From assembly GCA_017409575.1 (NCBI GenBank), contig JAFQSM010000089.1, forward strand, positions 1-64,000: 64,000 bases of DNA, read 5' to 3'. Positions 34,588-42,968 of the stretch are shown piece by piece (the first letter of the stretch is position 1; every line of letters begins with the position of its first letter). The notes under the pieces are model-generated. The model worked only from the letters and a program-made list of their open reading frames with translations. It searched no databases and had not been told where the DNA came from. Position numbers and translations under genes: made by a program. The DNA is from Clostridia bacterium. Lineage in GTDB: Bacteria > Bacillota > Clostridia > Monoglobales > Monoglobaceae.

Positions 34588-36960
34588 ATGGCAAAAAACA
34601 TACTGGAGATACTTAAAAAACATCGTCTTTATTTTGACGGGGGCACAGGAACTGTTTTGCAAGGCATGGGACTTCCTGCGGGGACTCCACCGGAAATATG
34701 GAACATTGAGGCTCCTGAAAAAATAATTGCACTTCACAAAGATTATATAAATGCCGGATGCAATATTATAAATACCAATACCTTTGGAATAAATGCCGAC
34801 AAGTATGAAAATTATGAAGAATTGATAAAAGGGGCGTTTGACTGCATAAACGCGGCTAAGAATGGTGCGGACAATGTTTTTGTTTCATTTGATGTGGGAC
34901 CGACAGGCAGACTTTTAAAGCCGCTTGGCGATATGGATTTTGAAGAGGCAGTTGAACTGTTTGCCAAAAATATCCGCTGCGCAGAAAAATATGGTGCAGA
35001 CCTTATCACAATCGAAACAATGAATGACAGCTACGAAACAAAGGCGGCTGTGATTGCGGCAAAGGAAAATTCAAATCTGCCTATTTTTGTTACGAATGTA
35101 TATGATGAAAGTAAAAAGTTGATGACAGGTGCAAGTCCGCAGGCTATGATTGCACTTCTTGAGGGTCTTGGTGTTGATGCTCTTGGTATGAACTGTTCGC
35201 TTGGACCGGACAAGATGCTGGATGTTCTGGAGGACTTTTTAAAATATTCTTCACTGCCCATTATTGTTAATCCGAATGCGGGACTTCCGGCTGTAGTTGA
35301 CGGAAAGACTGTTTATACCACCGATGCAGACGAGTTTTCGGATTATATGATAAAAATGGCGGAAAAAGGCGCAACGATTCTTGGTGGTTGTTGCGGTACC
35401 ACGCCGGAATATATGAAAAAAATGATAGAGAAGACAAAAAATCTTCCGTATACTTTGCCGTCATTTAAAACCGATACATTAGTATCGTCATATACTCATG
35501 CTGTTAGGATAGGGAAAGCGCCTGTCTTGATAGGCGAACGTCTTAATCCAACCGGCAAGGCAAAGCTGAAAGCCGCACTTAAAGAGAACAACCTTTCTTA
35601 TCTTGCAAACGAGGCGGTTATGCAGGAAGAAGCAGGAGTACATATACTGGATTTGAATGTCGGACTTCCTGAAATTGACGAGGTGAAAATGCTTAAGTCT
35701 GCGACGGAAGAGGTACAGACGGTAACGAATCTTCCCCTTCAGTTGGATTCAGCAAATCCAAAAGCTCTTGAGGCGGCTATGAGGATTTACAACGGCAAGC
35801 CACTTGTCAACTCGGTAAATGGAGAAAAAGACAAACTTGATGCTGTTCTTCCTCTTGTAAAGAAGTATGGCGGTACTCTTATTGCGCTTACTATGGACGA
35901 AAATGGTATACCAGACTCGGCAGATGAAAGACTTGAAATTGTCAAGAAAATTGCCAAGGAAGCAGCAAAGTACGGAATTGACAAAAAAGATATAATTGTT
36001 GACCCATTGGCGCTTACTGTTTCGGCGGATACAAAAAATGCTTTGATTACTCTTGAAACGGTAAAAAAAGTCAAAGAAATGGGCTTTTGCACTAGCCTTG
36101 GTGTTTCTAATATATCATTCGGACTTCCAAAACGCGAAAAAATCAATTCGGCATTTTTTGCTCTGGCTCTTGAAAATGGTCTTGACTGTGCGATAATGAA
36201 TCCTTTTTCAAAGTCGATGCTGGATGTTTATTATTCCTTCAAGGTTCTTCACAATATGGATGAATCCTGCGGCGGCTATATCAATTATGTCAGCCAAACA
36301 GAGGAAGAATCTGAAGACAATAAGCTGACCAAAACAGATAAGAGCAGTGGTGACATCAAATATTTTATTCAAAAAGGAATGAAAAAGGCGGCTGGTTTGG
36401 CGGCGCAAGAATTGATTGAAGTTGAAAAACCGATAGATATAATAAACAATTATATAATTCCTGCGTTGAATCAGGTCGGGAGTGACTTTGAACAAAAAAA
36501 GGTATATCTGCCGCAGCTTCTGGCAAGCGCAGAAGCCGCATCTGTGGTTTTTGAAGTTGTAAAAGAAAAGATGCCAAAAACAAATCAAATATCCCAAAAC
36601 AAAATTGTTTTGGCAACGGTAAAAGGCGATATCCATGATATAGGTAAAAATATTGTCAAAGTTTTGCTTGAGAGCTATGGATTTTTGGTGATTGACCTTG
36701 GCAGGGATGTACCGCCTGAAGTAGTGGTGGAGGCAGCGTTAAAAAATGACTGTCGGCTTGTGGGACTTAGTGCACTTATGACAACAACAGTGCCGACAAT
36801 GGAGGAGACCATAAAGCTTGTTCACGAGACTGACCCGGATATAAAGGTTATAGTAGGCGGAGCGGTGCTGAATGATGAATATGCAAAAATGATAGATGCT
36901 GATTTTTATGCCGAAGATGCAATGACGGCAGTTAATATTGCAAAAAAGTTTTTTGACTAA
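34588..36960 (+). CDS. metH: Cobalamin-dependent methionine synthase without activation domain
   Basis: 790 residues in the MetH order. The homocysteine-binding barrel (about 1-290) has zinc-ligand cysteines at GMNCSLGP and LGGCCGTTPEYM. The methyl-THF pterin barrel (about 315-570) starts at VLIGERLNPTG. The helical cap and the B12-binding Rossmann domain (about 600-790) carry the lower-ligand His in DIHDIGKN. It transfers the methyl group from methyl-THF to homocysteine. The usual fourth domain is absent and is encoded two genes upstream of its stop, next to metF. A strong terminator follows. Confidence 0.95.
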   Translation: MAKNILEILKKHRLYFDGGTGTVLQGMGLPAGTPPEIWNIEAPEKIIALHKDYINAGCNIINTNTFGINADKYENYEELIKGAFDCINAAKNGADNVFVSFDVGPTGRLLKPLGDMDFEEAVELFAKNIRCAEKYGADLITIETMNDSYETKAAVIAAKENSNLPIFVTNVYDESKKLMTGASPQAMIALLEGLGVDALGMNCSLGPDKMLDVLEDFLKYSSLPIIVNPNAGLPAVVDGKTVYTTDADEFSDYMIKMAEKGATILGGCCGTTPEYMKKMIEKTKNLPYTLPSFKTDTLVSSYTHAVRIGKAPVLIGERLNPTGKAKLKAALKENNLSYLANEAVMQEEAGVHILDLNVGLPEIDEVKMLKSATEEVQTVTNLPLQLDSANPKALEAAMRIYNGKPLVNSVNGEKDKLDAVLPLVKKYGGTLIALTMDENGIPDSADERLEIVKKIAKEAAKYGIDKKDIIVDPLALTVSADTKNALITLETVKKVKEMGFCTSLGVSNISFGLPKREKINSAFFALALENGLDCAIMNPFSKSMLDVYYSFKVLHNMDESCGGYINYVSQTEEESEDNKLTKTDKSSGDIKYFIQKGMKKAAGLAAQELIEVEKPIDIINNYIIPALNQVGSDFEQKKVYLPQLLASAEAASVVFEVVKEKMPKTNQISQNKIVLATVKGDIHDIGKNIVKVLLESYGFLVIDLGRDVPPEVVVEAALKNDCRLVGLSALMTTTVPTMEETIKLVHETDPDIKVIVGGAVLNDEYAKMIDADFYAEDAMTAVNIAKKFFD

Positions 36961-36965
36961 ATACA

Positions 36966-36996
36966 AAAAAACGGTCCGGATATCCGGACCGTTTTG
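36966..36996. terminator. Terminator after metH
   Basis: AAAACGGTCCGG, loop ATAT, CCGGACCGTTTT: an almost perfect palindrome between metH (+) and spoIVB (-), able to work both ways. Confidence 0.93.
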
Positions 36997-37049
36997 CTGT
37001 TGAATTTTATACAGCCTCAAGCTTTGAAGCTTCTTCTGTAAGCATGTCT

Positions 37050-38108
37050 TTATCGGGCAGTTATACTGAGCATATCCTCAATAAATATCCCATATCCGCG
37101 TGTGGGGTCATTTACAAAAACATGCGTAACAGCTCCTATCAGTTTACCATTTTGAATTATGGGACTTCCGCTCATGCCTTGCACTATACCGCCGGTTTTT
37201 TCAAGCAGTTTTTCGTCGGTTATCTGTATGACAAAGCCTTTTTGCTGCGAGATAACCTTTGGCATAATTTTAATTATTTCAATATCAAATTTTTGAGGCA
37301 AGCTGCCATTTACAGTTGTAAGAACGGATGCACTTCCGATTTTTATATCTCCGCGATGTCCGATTGGTATGGGGCTATTGCTTGGCTCGAATGATTCTGA
37401 CACAGTCCCCGAAATCCCCGATTCACTGTTTTTTGAGATTTCGCCCAAAGAGTTGCTGTCGCTCTTAAAAATTCCGTTAAGCTCGCCGGGAACACCTTTT
37501 TCACCTTTGTTTACCGAAACTATCCCGGCACTCAGGATACTTCCACTTTCAACAGGCAAGAGTTTGCCTGTTTCGGCATCGCATATTCCATGCCCTAAAG
37601 CCGCGAAAGCTTTTGTGTCCGGATCATAAAATGTCAAAGTACCTATCCCTGAAGCTGCATCTTTGACCCAGGCTCCTATTTTGGGACTTCCGTCATTTTT
37701 TGCAAGCTCAGGTTTAATCAACACTTCGGATTTTTTGCCGTTCCGGCTAAGTGTGAGGGAGGAGCTTTTGCCCGCGGAGGCAGAGATAGCTGACACAAGT
37801 TCCTCTACATTGGAAATCTTTTTTCCGTCAAACCCTTGTATCAAATCTCCGGCTTTAAGTCCGGCAACACGGGCGGGTGACGGGAGTTCTCCGCTACTGC
37901 TTTCTATATCCATAAAATCAACAACCAAAGCTCCGTTTGTTGAAAGTGTTACACCGATACTTCTGCCGTCGGGAACCAAACATTTTTCCTGATTTGCGGT
38001 GCTTAAAACGGGCAAACTGAGTTCGGTATCAAAAGGTATTATACTTTCTGAAAATGAAAAAACAAAAAAAAGCGCTAGCGTGATGGCAATGCTTTTTTTA
38101 AACCTCAC
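37050..38108 (-). CDS. spoIVB: SpoIVB sporulation signalling peptidase
   Basis: This 352-residue serine protease of clan S55 is made in the forespore. In Bacillus it cleaves SpoIVFA to trigger pro-sigma-K processing. An N-terminal membrane anchor (SIAITLALFFVFSF) precedes a PDZ domain (about 95-160, ARVAGLKAGDLIQGFDGKKI). The catalytic His is in FAALGHGICD and the Ser in QGMSGSPIIQ near the end. GTG 38108 is preferred (AGGAGG 6 bases upstream); ATG 38111 is only 3 bases from it. It lies before the BofA and SpoVM loci in a clearly spore-forming genome. Confidence 0.95.
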   Translation of the reverse strand: MRFKKSIAITLALFFVFSFSESIIPFDTELSLPVLSTANQEKCLVPDGRSIGVTLSTNGALVVDFMDIESSSGELPSPARVAGLKAGDLIQGFDGKKISNVEELVSAISASAGKSSSLTLSRNGKKSEVLIKPELAKNDGSPKIGAWVKDAASGIGTLTFYDPDTKAFAALGHGICDAETGKLLPVESGSILSAGIVSVNKGEKGVPGELNGIFKSDSNSLGEISKNSESGISGTVSESFEPSNSPIPIGHRGDIKIGSASVLTTVNGSLPQKFDIEIIKIMPKVISQQKGFVIQITDEKLLEKTGGIVQGMSGSPIIQNGKLIGAVTHVFVNDPTRGYGIFIEDMLSITAR

Positions 38109-38153
38109 CATATCCCTCCTTTCTTAAGTGGGGTTGACTGTCTTTGTCTTAAA

Positions 38154-38183
38154 TATTTTGCCCCGGTCGAAGTAGTAATATGG
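38154..38183 (-). promoter_or_regulatory. Possible forespore (sigma-F/G type) promoter of spoIVB
   Basis: On the minus strand CCATA (38183-38179) is followed 14 bases later by GGGGCAAAATA (38164-38154). This loosely matches the sigma-F/G pattern GYATA ... GGNNANAMTW. It sits about 45 bases upstream of spoIVB, whose Bacillus homologue uses these sigma factors. Confidence 0.35.
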
Positions 38184-38206
38184 TGTGAAAAAAATATATG
38201 TAGATT

Positions 38207-38233
38207 AAAAAAAGACCGCTGGGGTCTTTTTTT
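38207..38233 (-). terminator. Terminator of the Asn-rich small gene
   Basis: AAAAAAAGACC, loop GCTGG, GGTCTTTTTTT. On the minus strand it directly follows the stop of the 32-residue gene. Confidence 0.85.
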
Positions 38234-38246
38234 AATTCAAATTCAA

Positions 38247-38345
38247 CTATTTGCTATTTTTGTTGTTATTTGATTCGTTCTGGTTGTTGTTCTGGTTGTT
38301 TTTCTGGTTTTCCTTGTTCTTGTTTTCTTTGTTCTGATTGTTCAT
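38247..38345 (-). CDS. 32-residue Asn/Lys/Glu/Gln-rich protein, probably spore-related
   Basis: The start ATG at 38345 has AAAGGAG upstream and the gene ends at a TAG just before a terminator. The product is almost entirely Asn, Lys, Gln, Glu and Ser in short repeats (NQNKENKNK, NNQNNNQNE). It must be disordered and strongly hydrophilic. Short Asn-rich proteins of this kind are common in spore-forming Clostridia and some are spore proteins, but this one has no family signature I can name. It is divergent from the GerQ-like coat gene, and they share a 148-base intergenic region. Confidence 0.65.
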   Translation of the reverse strand: MNNQNKENKNKENQKNNQNNNQNESNNNKNSK

Positions 38346-38370
38346 ATTAAACACTCCTTTTAAAATTATA

Positions 38371-38389
38371 AAAATCTGATTCAGATTTT
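38371..38389. promoter_or_regulatory. Perfect dyad between the Asn-rich and GerQ-like genes
   Basis: AAAATCTGA and TCAGATTTT flank a single base. It lies 26 bases upstream of the minus-strand gene. A shared operator is possible. CATATTATA at 38452-38460, before the + gene, fits a sigma-K -10 (CATANNNTA) but no -35 is clear. Confidence 0.4.
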
Positions 38390-38493
38390 CATAAATAGTA
38401 TTGGGAGAAAAAAATTTTTTATTCATTTTTGTTTCAAAAAAAATAAAATCACATATTATATTATTGATATCATTAAAAAAGGGGTTATATATA

Positions 38494-38964
38494 ATGAGAA
38501 AGTATGGATGTTCAAAGCGCAATCCCGACCCAAAATGGCCGTGCGAACAAGCTGTGGTGGCGGTTCCGGCAGACAGTGCTGTGGCAACCGCAGCAAAAGT
38601 GAACGGAACCTTAAGGATAATGGAGTCACAAATCCCATCAACGCCCGAAATAAATCCAAGCGACAGTCCGCATTCGCGCGACGAACAAACGCCCATTATG
38701 GGATATATGACCCAGCCGGGTCAATCTTTAAGTCGACCGGATTGCGGAAAGACAGAAGTTTCGTCTTATCTGTGCCAAAGTATCGGCAGTTATGCAAAGG
38801 TGGAGTTTTTGTTTGGCGAAAATGTGCATGTTGAAAAAACAGGTGTGATGGAGAATGTAGGAAAAGACTTTATTGTCCTCAGCGAGGCGGGAACAGGAAC
38901 CAAAATTGTTTCTTCGTTAAAAAATATCAAATTTATAAATATTTACAATATAAATAACCGATAA
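38494..38964 (+). CDS. GerQ-like spore coat protein
   Basis: I start at ATG 38494 (AAGGGG 9 bases upstream); 156 residues. The first 95 are low-complexity, with Pro, Ser and Ala in a disordered run. The last 55 (SYAKVEFLFGENVHVEKTGVM, then GKDFIVLSEAGTGTKIVSSL) resemble the small beta-barrel at the end of the coat protein GerQ. There it is crosslinked into the coat and helps retain CwlJ. There are several Cys and Lys but no catalytic motif. The family link is by pattern only. Terminator at 38971. Confidence 0.6.
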   Translation: MRKYGCSKRNPDPKWPCEQAVVAVPADSAVATAAKVNGTLRIMESQIPSTPEINPSDSPHSRDEQTPIMGYMTQPGQSLSRPDCGKTEVSSYLCQSIGSYAKVEFLFGENVHVEKTGVMENVGKDFIVLSEAGTGTKIVSSLKNIKFINIYNINNR

Positions 38965-38970
38965 TTACAT

Positions 38971-39008
38971 AAACAATAGGGATTTGATAAAATCCCTATT
39001 GTTTTTTT
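38971..39008 (+). terminator. Terminator after the GerQ-like gene
   Basis: AAACAATAGGGATTT and AATCCCTATTGTTT form a long stem, followed by TTTT. The U-tract overlaps the -35 of the next promoter. Confidence 0.9.
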
Positions 39009-39027
39009 AAAAAGATGGGAGTATAAT
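38999..39027 (+). promoter_or_regulatory. Promoter of the polysaccharide deacetylase gene
   Basis: TTGTTT (38999-39004), 17-base spacer, TATAAT (39022-39027). The -35 is part of the preceding terminator stem and U-tract. Confidence 0.65.
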
Positions 39028-39079
39028 TAACATAGTTGTAAATGGCATTAAATAATTAAGATAAGAGGAGTAAGAGAGT

Positions 39080-39772
39080 ATGTTTGACGGAAAGATGAAA
39101 GCAATAACCTTCAGTTATGATGACGGCATCACGCAGGATATAAGACTGGTTGAGCTTTTTAATAAGTATGGTGTAAAGGCAACTTTCAATATAAATTCAG
39201 AACTTTTGGGTAAAGATGGTGAACTTAACATACAAGGCATAAAGGTTGGGCACAATAAGCTTTCACCGGCTGAAATCAAAGATGTTTATGATGGGCATGA
39301 GGTTGCAGTTCATACACTTACCCATCCTCGTTTGCAGGATATTGAGGATGATAATGAGATTATAAGACAAATTGAAGAAGACAGAAAAAATCTTGAAAAG
39401 CTTGTGGGTTACAAAGTTTGCGGAATGGCTTATCCGTACAACGGAAGAGATGCAGACAGAGTTGCTGCTATTATAAGGGAACATACGGCTGTAAAGTATG
39501 CCCGGACAACAAATTCTACTTTGAATTTTGATTTGCAGGATAATCTATATCAGTTCAACCCCACGATTCATCATGCGGATTATGATAATCTTTTTAAGCT
39601 TGGCGAAGAATTTGTAAATTTAAAGCCGGACAGCCCTAAAGTGTTTTATATATGGGGACACAGCTATGAATTTGATGCTTTTGACGATTGGGATAAATTT
39701 GAAGATTTTCTCAAGCTTATAAGCGGCAAAGACGATATTTTTTACGGAACAAACAGAGAAGTTTTGCTTTGA
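39080..39772 (+). CDS. Polysaccharide deacetylase family protein (CE4)
   Basis: This 230-residue NodB-type domain starts almost directly, without a signal peptide. The metal and catalytic residues are present: SYDDG (D14, D15) and HTLTHP (H78, H82), with a later H in WGHSYEF. Such enzymes remove N-acetyl groups from peptidoglycan or other GlcNAc polymers. A cytoplasmic location suggests a soluble oligosaccharide or precursor substrate, which is unusual for peptidoglycan trimming. SD AGAGGAG. It lies 66 bases upstream of murT. Confidence 0.9.
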   Translation: MFDGKMKAITFSYDDGITQDIRLVELFNKYGVKATFNINSELLGKDGELNIQGIKVGHNKLSPAEIKDVYDGHEVAVHTLTHPRLQDIEDDNEIIRQIEEDRKNLEKLVGYKVCGMAYPYNGRDADRVAAIIREHTAVKYARTTNSTLNFDLQDNLYQFNPTIHHADYDNLFKLGEEFVNLKPDSPKVFYIWGHSYEFDAFDDWDKFEDFLKLISGKDDIFYGTNREVLL

Positions 39773-39838
39773 AATTGATTTATACTATAAAGCGGACAGA
39801 ACTCTGAACTATTATCAGAAAGACGAAGGAGAAGATAA

Positions 39839-41182
39839 ATGAGATTACTTTTAGCAGTTTGGGCGGCAAAACTTTCGGCAGTTTTGGGACAACTTCTTGG
39901 CAAAAAATCGTCATCCACCCCGGGAAGCATTGCTCTTAGAATTTGTCCTGATATCATAAGAAAACTTAAATCAAAAATCAAAAATGAGGTTATTGTTGTT
40001 TGCGGAACAAACGGAAAAACCACAACCAATAACTTGCTTGCCACCGCTTTGGAAAAAGGCGGAGCAAATGTGGTGTGCAACCGACTGGGCGCCAATATGC
40101 TGTCAGGTGTTGCAACTTCTTTTGCACTTGGTTGCAATTGGTTTGGCAGACTCAGGGCAGATTATGCGTGTCTTGAGGTTGACGAAGCCTATACAGCAAA
40201 AGTTTTTAAGCATATCAAACCGGACATTGTTGTTGTAACAAACCTTTTCCGTGACCAGCTGGACAGGTACGGCGAGATGGATGCCCTTATGGATATTATG
40301 AAAAAAGCATTTGAGACGGCAGACCATCCGACCCTTATTTTAAATGGTGACGACCCGGTAAGCTCGGGCTTTGGCAGAGATTACAAAGGCGAAGTGCGTT
40401 ATTTTGGAATAAGTGAAAAAGTTCTTGACGAACAGGAAAGTGCTCAGGACGGAAAGTTCTGCTCAAACTGCGGAGCGGAGCAAAAATATAACTACCGTCA
40501 CTACAGTCAGCTTGGCGATTACTATTGCCCAAGTTGCGGTAATAAGCGCCCAAAGATTGATTTTGAAGCAAGCTGCGTGGATTTGACCGACGGAATTGGT
40601 TTTTTGGTAAATGGTGAAAAAATACATCTTAATTACAAGGGGTTTTATAATATATACAATGTTCTTGCTACTTTTGCAGGGATAAAGACCATTGGTAAAG
40701 ATACCAAATCTTTTGCTGATTCGCTTGCTTTGTACAAACCGCAGATTGGCAGAATGCAGCAGTTTGACCTGGGCAAGCCGTTTATACTCAATCTTGCGAA
40801 AAACCCTGCGGGATTCAATCAGGCTATACAAACGGTTGCACAGGATACACGCAAAAAGGATGTAATCATTGCGGTAAACGACATGCCAAGTGACGGAACG
40901 GATGTTTCGTGGCTTTGGGACGTGGATTTCGAAAAAATAGCAGATTCTTCTTTGAACAGACTGATAGTATCCGGTATGCGCAGATACGATTTGGCACTGA
41001 GGTTTAAATATTCGGGTGTAAGGGTAGATGTAATAACCGAGGATATGAAAAGCTTTCTTGATTCCTGCAGCTTGTCGGATGCAGAGGTTTGCTATGTGCT
41101 TGTAAATTACACAATGCTGTTTTCTACCGAAAACATTTTGAAAGAGCTTGAAGCAGAAAAGGAGAAAAACAAAAATGTCTGA
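39839..41182 (+). CDS. murT: Lipid II isoglutaminyl synthase, MurT subunit
   Basis: This 447-residue Mur ligase-like protein has Walker A VVCGTNGKTTTNNLLA. A Cys4 zinc ribbon inserted near residues 205-240 (CSNCG ... CPSCG) is typical of MurT. The C-terminal DUF1727 part has VIIAVNDMPSDGTDVSWLWD. With GatD it amidates the D-Glu of lipid II to D-isoGln using glutamine and ATP. That makes the peptidoglycan a better substrate for crosslinking. It overlaps gatD by 8 bases. Confidence 0.95.
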   Translation: MRLLLAVWAAKLSAVLGQLLGKKSSSTPGSIALRICPDIIRKLKSKIKNEVIVVCGTNGKTTTNNLLATALEKGGANVVCNRLGANMLSGVATSFALGCNWFGRLRADYACLEVDEAYTAKVFKHIKPDIVVVTNLFRDQLDRYGEMDALMDIMKKAFETADHPTLILNGDDPVSSGFGRDYKGEVRYFGISEKVLDEQESAQDGKFCSNCGAEQKYNYRHYSQLGDYYCPSCGNKRPKIDFEASCVDLTDGIGFLVNGEKIHLNYKGFYNIYNVLATFAGIKTIGKDTKSFADSLALYKPQIGRMQQFDLGKPFILNLAKNPAGFNQAIQTVAQDTRKKDVIIAVNDMPSDGTDVSWLWDVDFEKIADSSLNRLIVSGMRRYDLALRFKYSGVRVDVITEDMKSFLDSCSLSDAEVCYVLVNYTMLFSTENILKELEAEKEKNKNV

Positions 41183-41909
41183 TTACAAAATAAATATACT
41201 TCATATCTACCCCGACCTTTTGAATCTGTATGGAGATAAAGGAAATATCGAGTGTTTGCGAAAACGCCTTGAGTGGAGAGGAATTGACGCAACTGTTTCA
41301 AGCTGTACTATGGAAAACCCCAAAATTGATTTTCAGGATGCTGATATAATTCTTTTGGGCGGAGGGCTTGACCGCGAGCTTTCGATTGTTCTTGACAGAC
41401 TTAAAGAAAAGGCAGAAGAACTGAAATCTTTTGTTGAATCCGGCGGAACAATGCTTGCGATTTGTGGCGGATATCAAATTCTTGGCAAGCAATGTTTTAT
41501 AGGCGAAAACCGGACCGAAGGCCTTGGAATTTTGGATATTGTTACCGTCAAAAATGCGGACAATCACCGCTTTATAGGTGATGCGGTGATAGAATGTGAC
41601 GGTATACCGAAATTGGTTGTTGGTTTTGAAAATCACAGCGAAAAAACCAATATTGGGAAGTATACTCCCTTTGGAAAGGTAATAAAAGGCTTTGGCAATG
41701 ATGGCACAAGCGGTTTTGAGGGAGTTTTGTATAAAAACCTTATCGGAACATACCTCCATGGACCTTTGCTTCCTAAAAATCCCAAAGTTTGTGACAAAAT
41801 TTTGGAAAATGCTCTCAAAAATAAGTATCCTGATTTTAAAGAACTTGCACCGCTTGAAGATGGTGTGGAGGAGCTTGCAAATGAGTATATGCTGAAAAGG
41901 ATGCAGTAA
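41175..41909 (+). CDS. gatD: Lipid II isoglutaminyl synthase, glutaminase subunit GatD
   Basis: I start at ATG 41175 (AGGAG 10 bases upstream); 244 residues. This class I glutamine amidotransferase has the nucleophile Cys in MLAICGGYQILG and the catalytic His in NLIGTYLHGPLL. The opening INILHIYPDLLNLYGDKGNI is the GatD/CobQ-like signature. It releases ammonia from glutamine for MurT, with which it overlaps. After it, 220 non-coding bases lead to spo0A. Confidence 0.95.
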   Translation: MSDYKINILHIYPDLLNLYGDKGNIECLRKRLEWRGIDATVSSCTMENPKIDFQDADIILLGGGLDRELSIVLDRLKEKAEELKSFVESGGTMLAICGGYQILGKQCFIGENRTEGLGILDIVTVKNADNHRFIGDAVIECDGIPKLVVGFENHSEKTNIGKYTPFGKVIKGFGNDGTSGFEGVLYKNLIGTYLHGPLLPKNPKVCDKILENALKNKYPDFKELAPLEDGVEELANEYMLKRMQ

Positions 41910-42056
41910 AAATGGGAAAATCTTGCCTTTAACGATGTTTTTCATTGCAAAAGCATAAGTTGCGACATCATTAAACGACATACAACATATTGTGACAACG
42001 CTTGACACTGGACACTAAATATAATAAAAAAATATGGAAAAATGTGTAAAAAGCTA

Positions 42057-42085
42057 TTGACAAAAAGTTACAATAGTGTTAGAAT
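42057..42085 (+). promoter_or_regulatory. Promoter of spo0A
   Basis: TTGACA (42057-42062), 17-base spacer, TAGAAT (42080-42085), about 45 bases before the ATG at 42130. The rest of 41910-42056 holds only AT-rich sequence and an isolated TTGACA at 42002 with poor -10 spacing. Confidence 0.75.
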
Positions 42086-42129
42086 CTAATTGCAAATGGA
42101 AAATATTGGAAAATAAAGGAGTTATGAAA

Positions 42130-42924
42130 ATGGAAAAACAAATCAATGTCTTAATTGCAGATAGTGACACGAATTATGTAAAAGAAATGGTTGCAGGGAT
42201 TACAGCAGACTTCAGAATCAATGTGTGCGAAACGGTTACAAACGGATATCAGCTTATCGAAAGAGTAGATATTTTAAAACCTGATGTTGTAATTATGGAA
42301 ATTCTTCTTCCGAACATTGACGGAGTGGGCGTGCTTGAAAGACTGAGGGTAAAAAAGCAGGAATTTGAAAATTTCTGTATGCCCAAAATCATTATTCATT
42401 CCGCTATGGAAAACATATTCCCGGAGTGCAGCAATCTTGGTGCAAACTATTTTCTTAAAAAACCAATGGGAAGCGAAAGTGTAATCAGCGCAATCAAGCG
42501 CGTTTGTGACACTGGCGATAACAAGAAAAAGATTGCATCAACTGCAAAATTCGAAGTCAGCGGAAAGCCGGATGTCGAGACAATGGTTACACAAACTATA
42601 CACGAGATAGGAATTCCTGCACACATAAAGGGATACCAGTATATAAGACATGCTATAATGCTTGTTATTGAAAACCTTGATGTGATAAATTCAATAACAA
42701 AAACCTTGTACCCGACAGTTGCCGAGGATTTTCATACCACAGCAAGCCGTGTCGAGCGTGCGATACGCCATGCAATCGAGGTAGCCTGGGACAGAGGCGA
42801 TACAGAGACACTTAACTCCATTTTTGGATATACAATTGCAACATCAAAAGGGAAACCCACAAATTCTGAATTTATTGCAATGATTGCGGACAGACTCAGA
42901 CTGCAGATAAAAAATGCAAGTTAG
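42130..42924 (+). CDS. spo0A: Spo0A-type sporulation master regulator with Glu at the phosphorylation site
   Basis: I prefer ATG 42130 (AAAGGAG 8 bases upstream) over 42124; 264 residues. The receiver (1-125) lines up with Bacillus Spo0A without gaps around the active site. The phosphorylated Asp (PDVLVLDI) is Glu57 here (PDVVIMEI, codon GAA), and the second acidic pocket residue is S12 (IADSD, normally ADDN). The Ser/Thr and Lys positions (IHSAM, FLKKPM) are kept. The C-terminal DNA-binding domain is fully canonical ([19 protein letters not shown] and [14 protein letters not shown]). Spo0A normally starts sporulation when phosphorylated; this version may work without a phosphoryl group. Confidence 0.93.
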   Translation: MEKQINVLIADSDTNYVKEMVAGITADFRINVCETVTNGYQLIERVDILKPDVVIMEILLPNIDGVGVLERLRVKKQEFENFCMPKIIIHSAMENIFPECSNLGANYFLKKPMGSESVISAIKRVCDTGDNKKKIASTAKFEVSGKPDVETMVTQTIHEIGIPAHIKGYQYIRHAIMLVIENLDVINSITKTLYPTVAEDFHTTASRVERAIRHAIEVAWDRGDTETLNSIFGYTIATSKGKPTNSEFIAMIADRLRLQIKNAS

Positions 42925-42926
42925 TT

Positions 42927-42960
42927 AAAAAATCACCTCGATTTTCGAGGTGATTTTTGT
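42927..42960. terminator. Bidirectional terminator between spo0A and the RNA methyltransferase
   Basis: AAAAATCACCTCG, loop ATTTT, CGAGGTGATTTTTG. Lies between convergent genes. Confidence 0.93.
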
Positions 42961-42968
42961 TTGTAAAC

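Noticed and set aside
37010-37045. 12-codon minus-strand frame MLTEEASKLEAV after spoIVB
   Set aside because: It has coding-like codons but no SD, and it is too short to support alone.
42002-42025. TTGACA and TATAAT upstream of spo0A at 42002-42025
   Set aside because: The spacer is only 12 bases. The pair at 42057-42085 has correct spacing.
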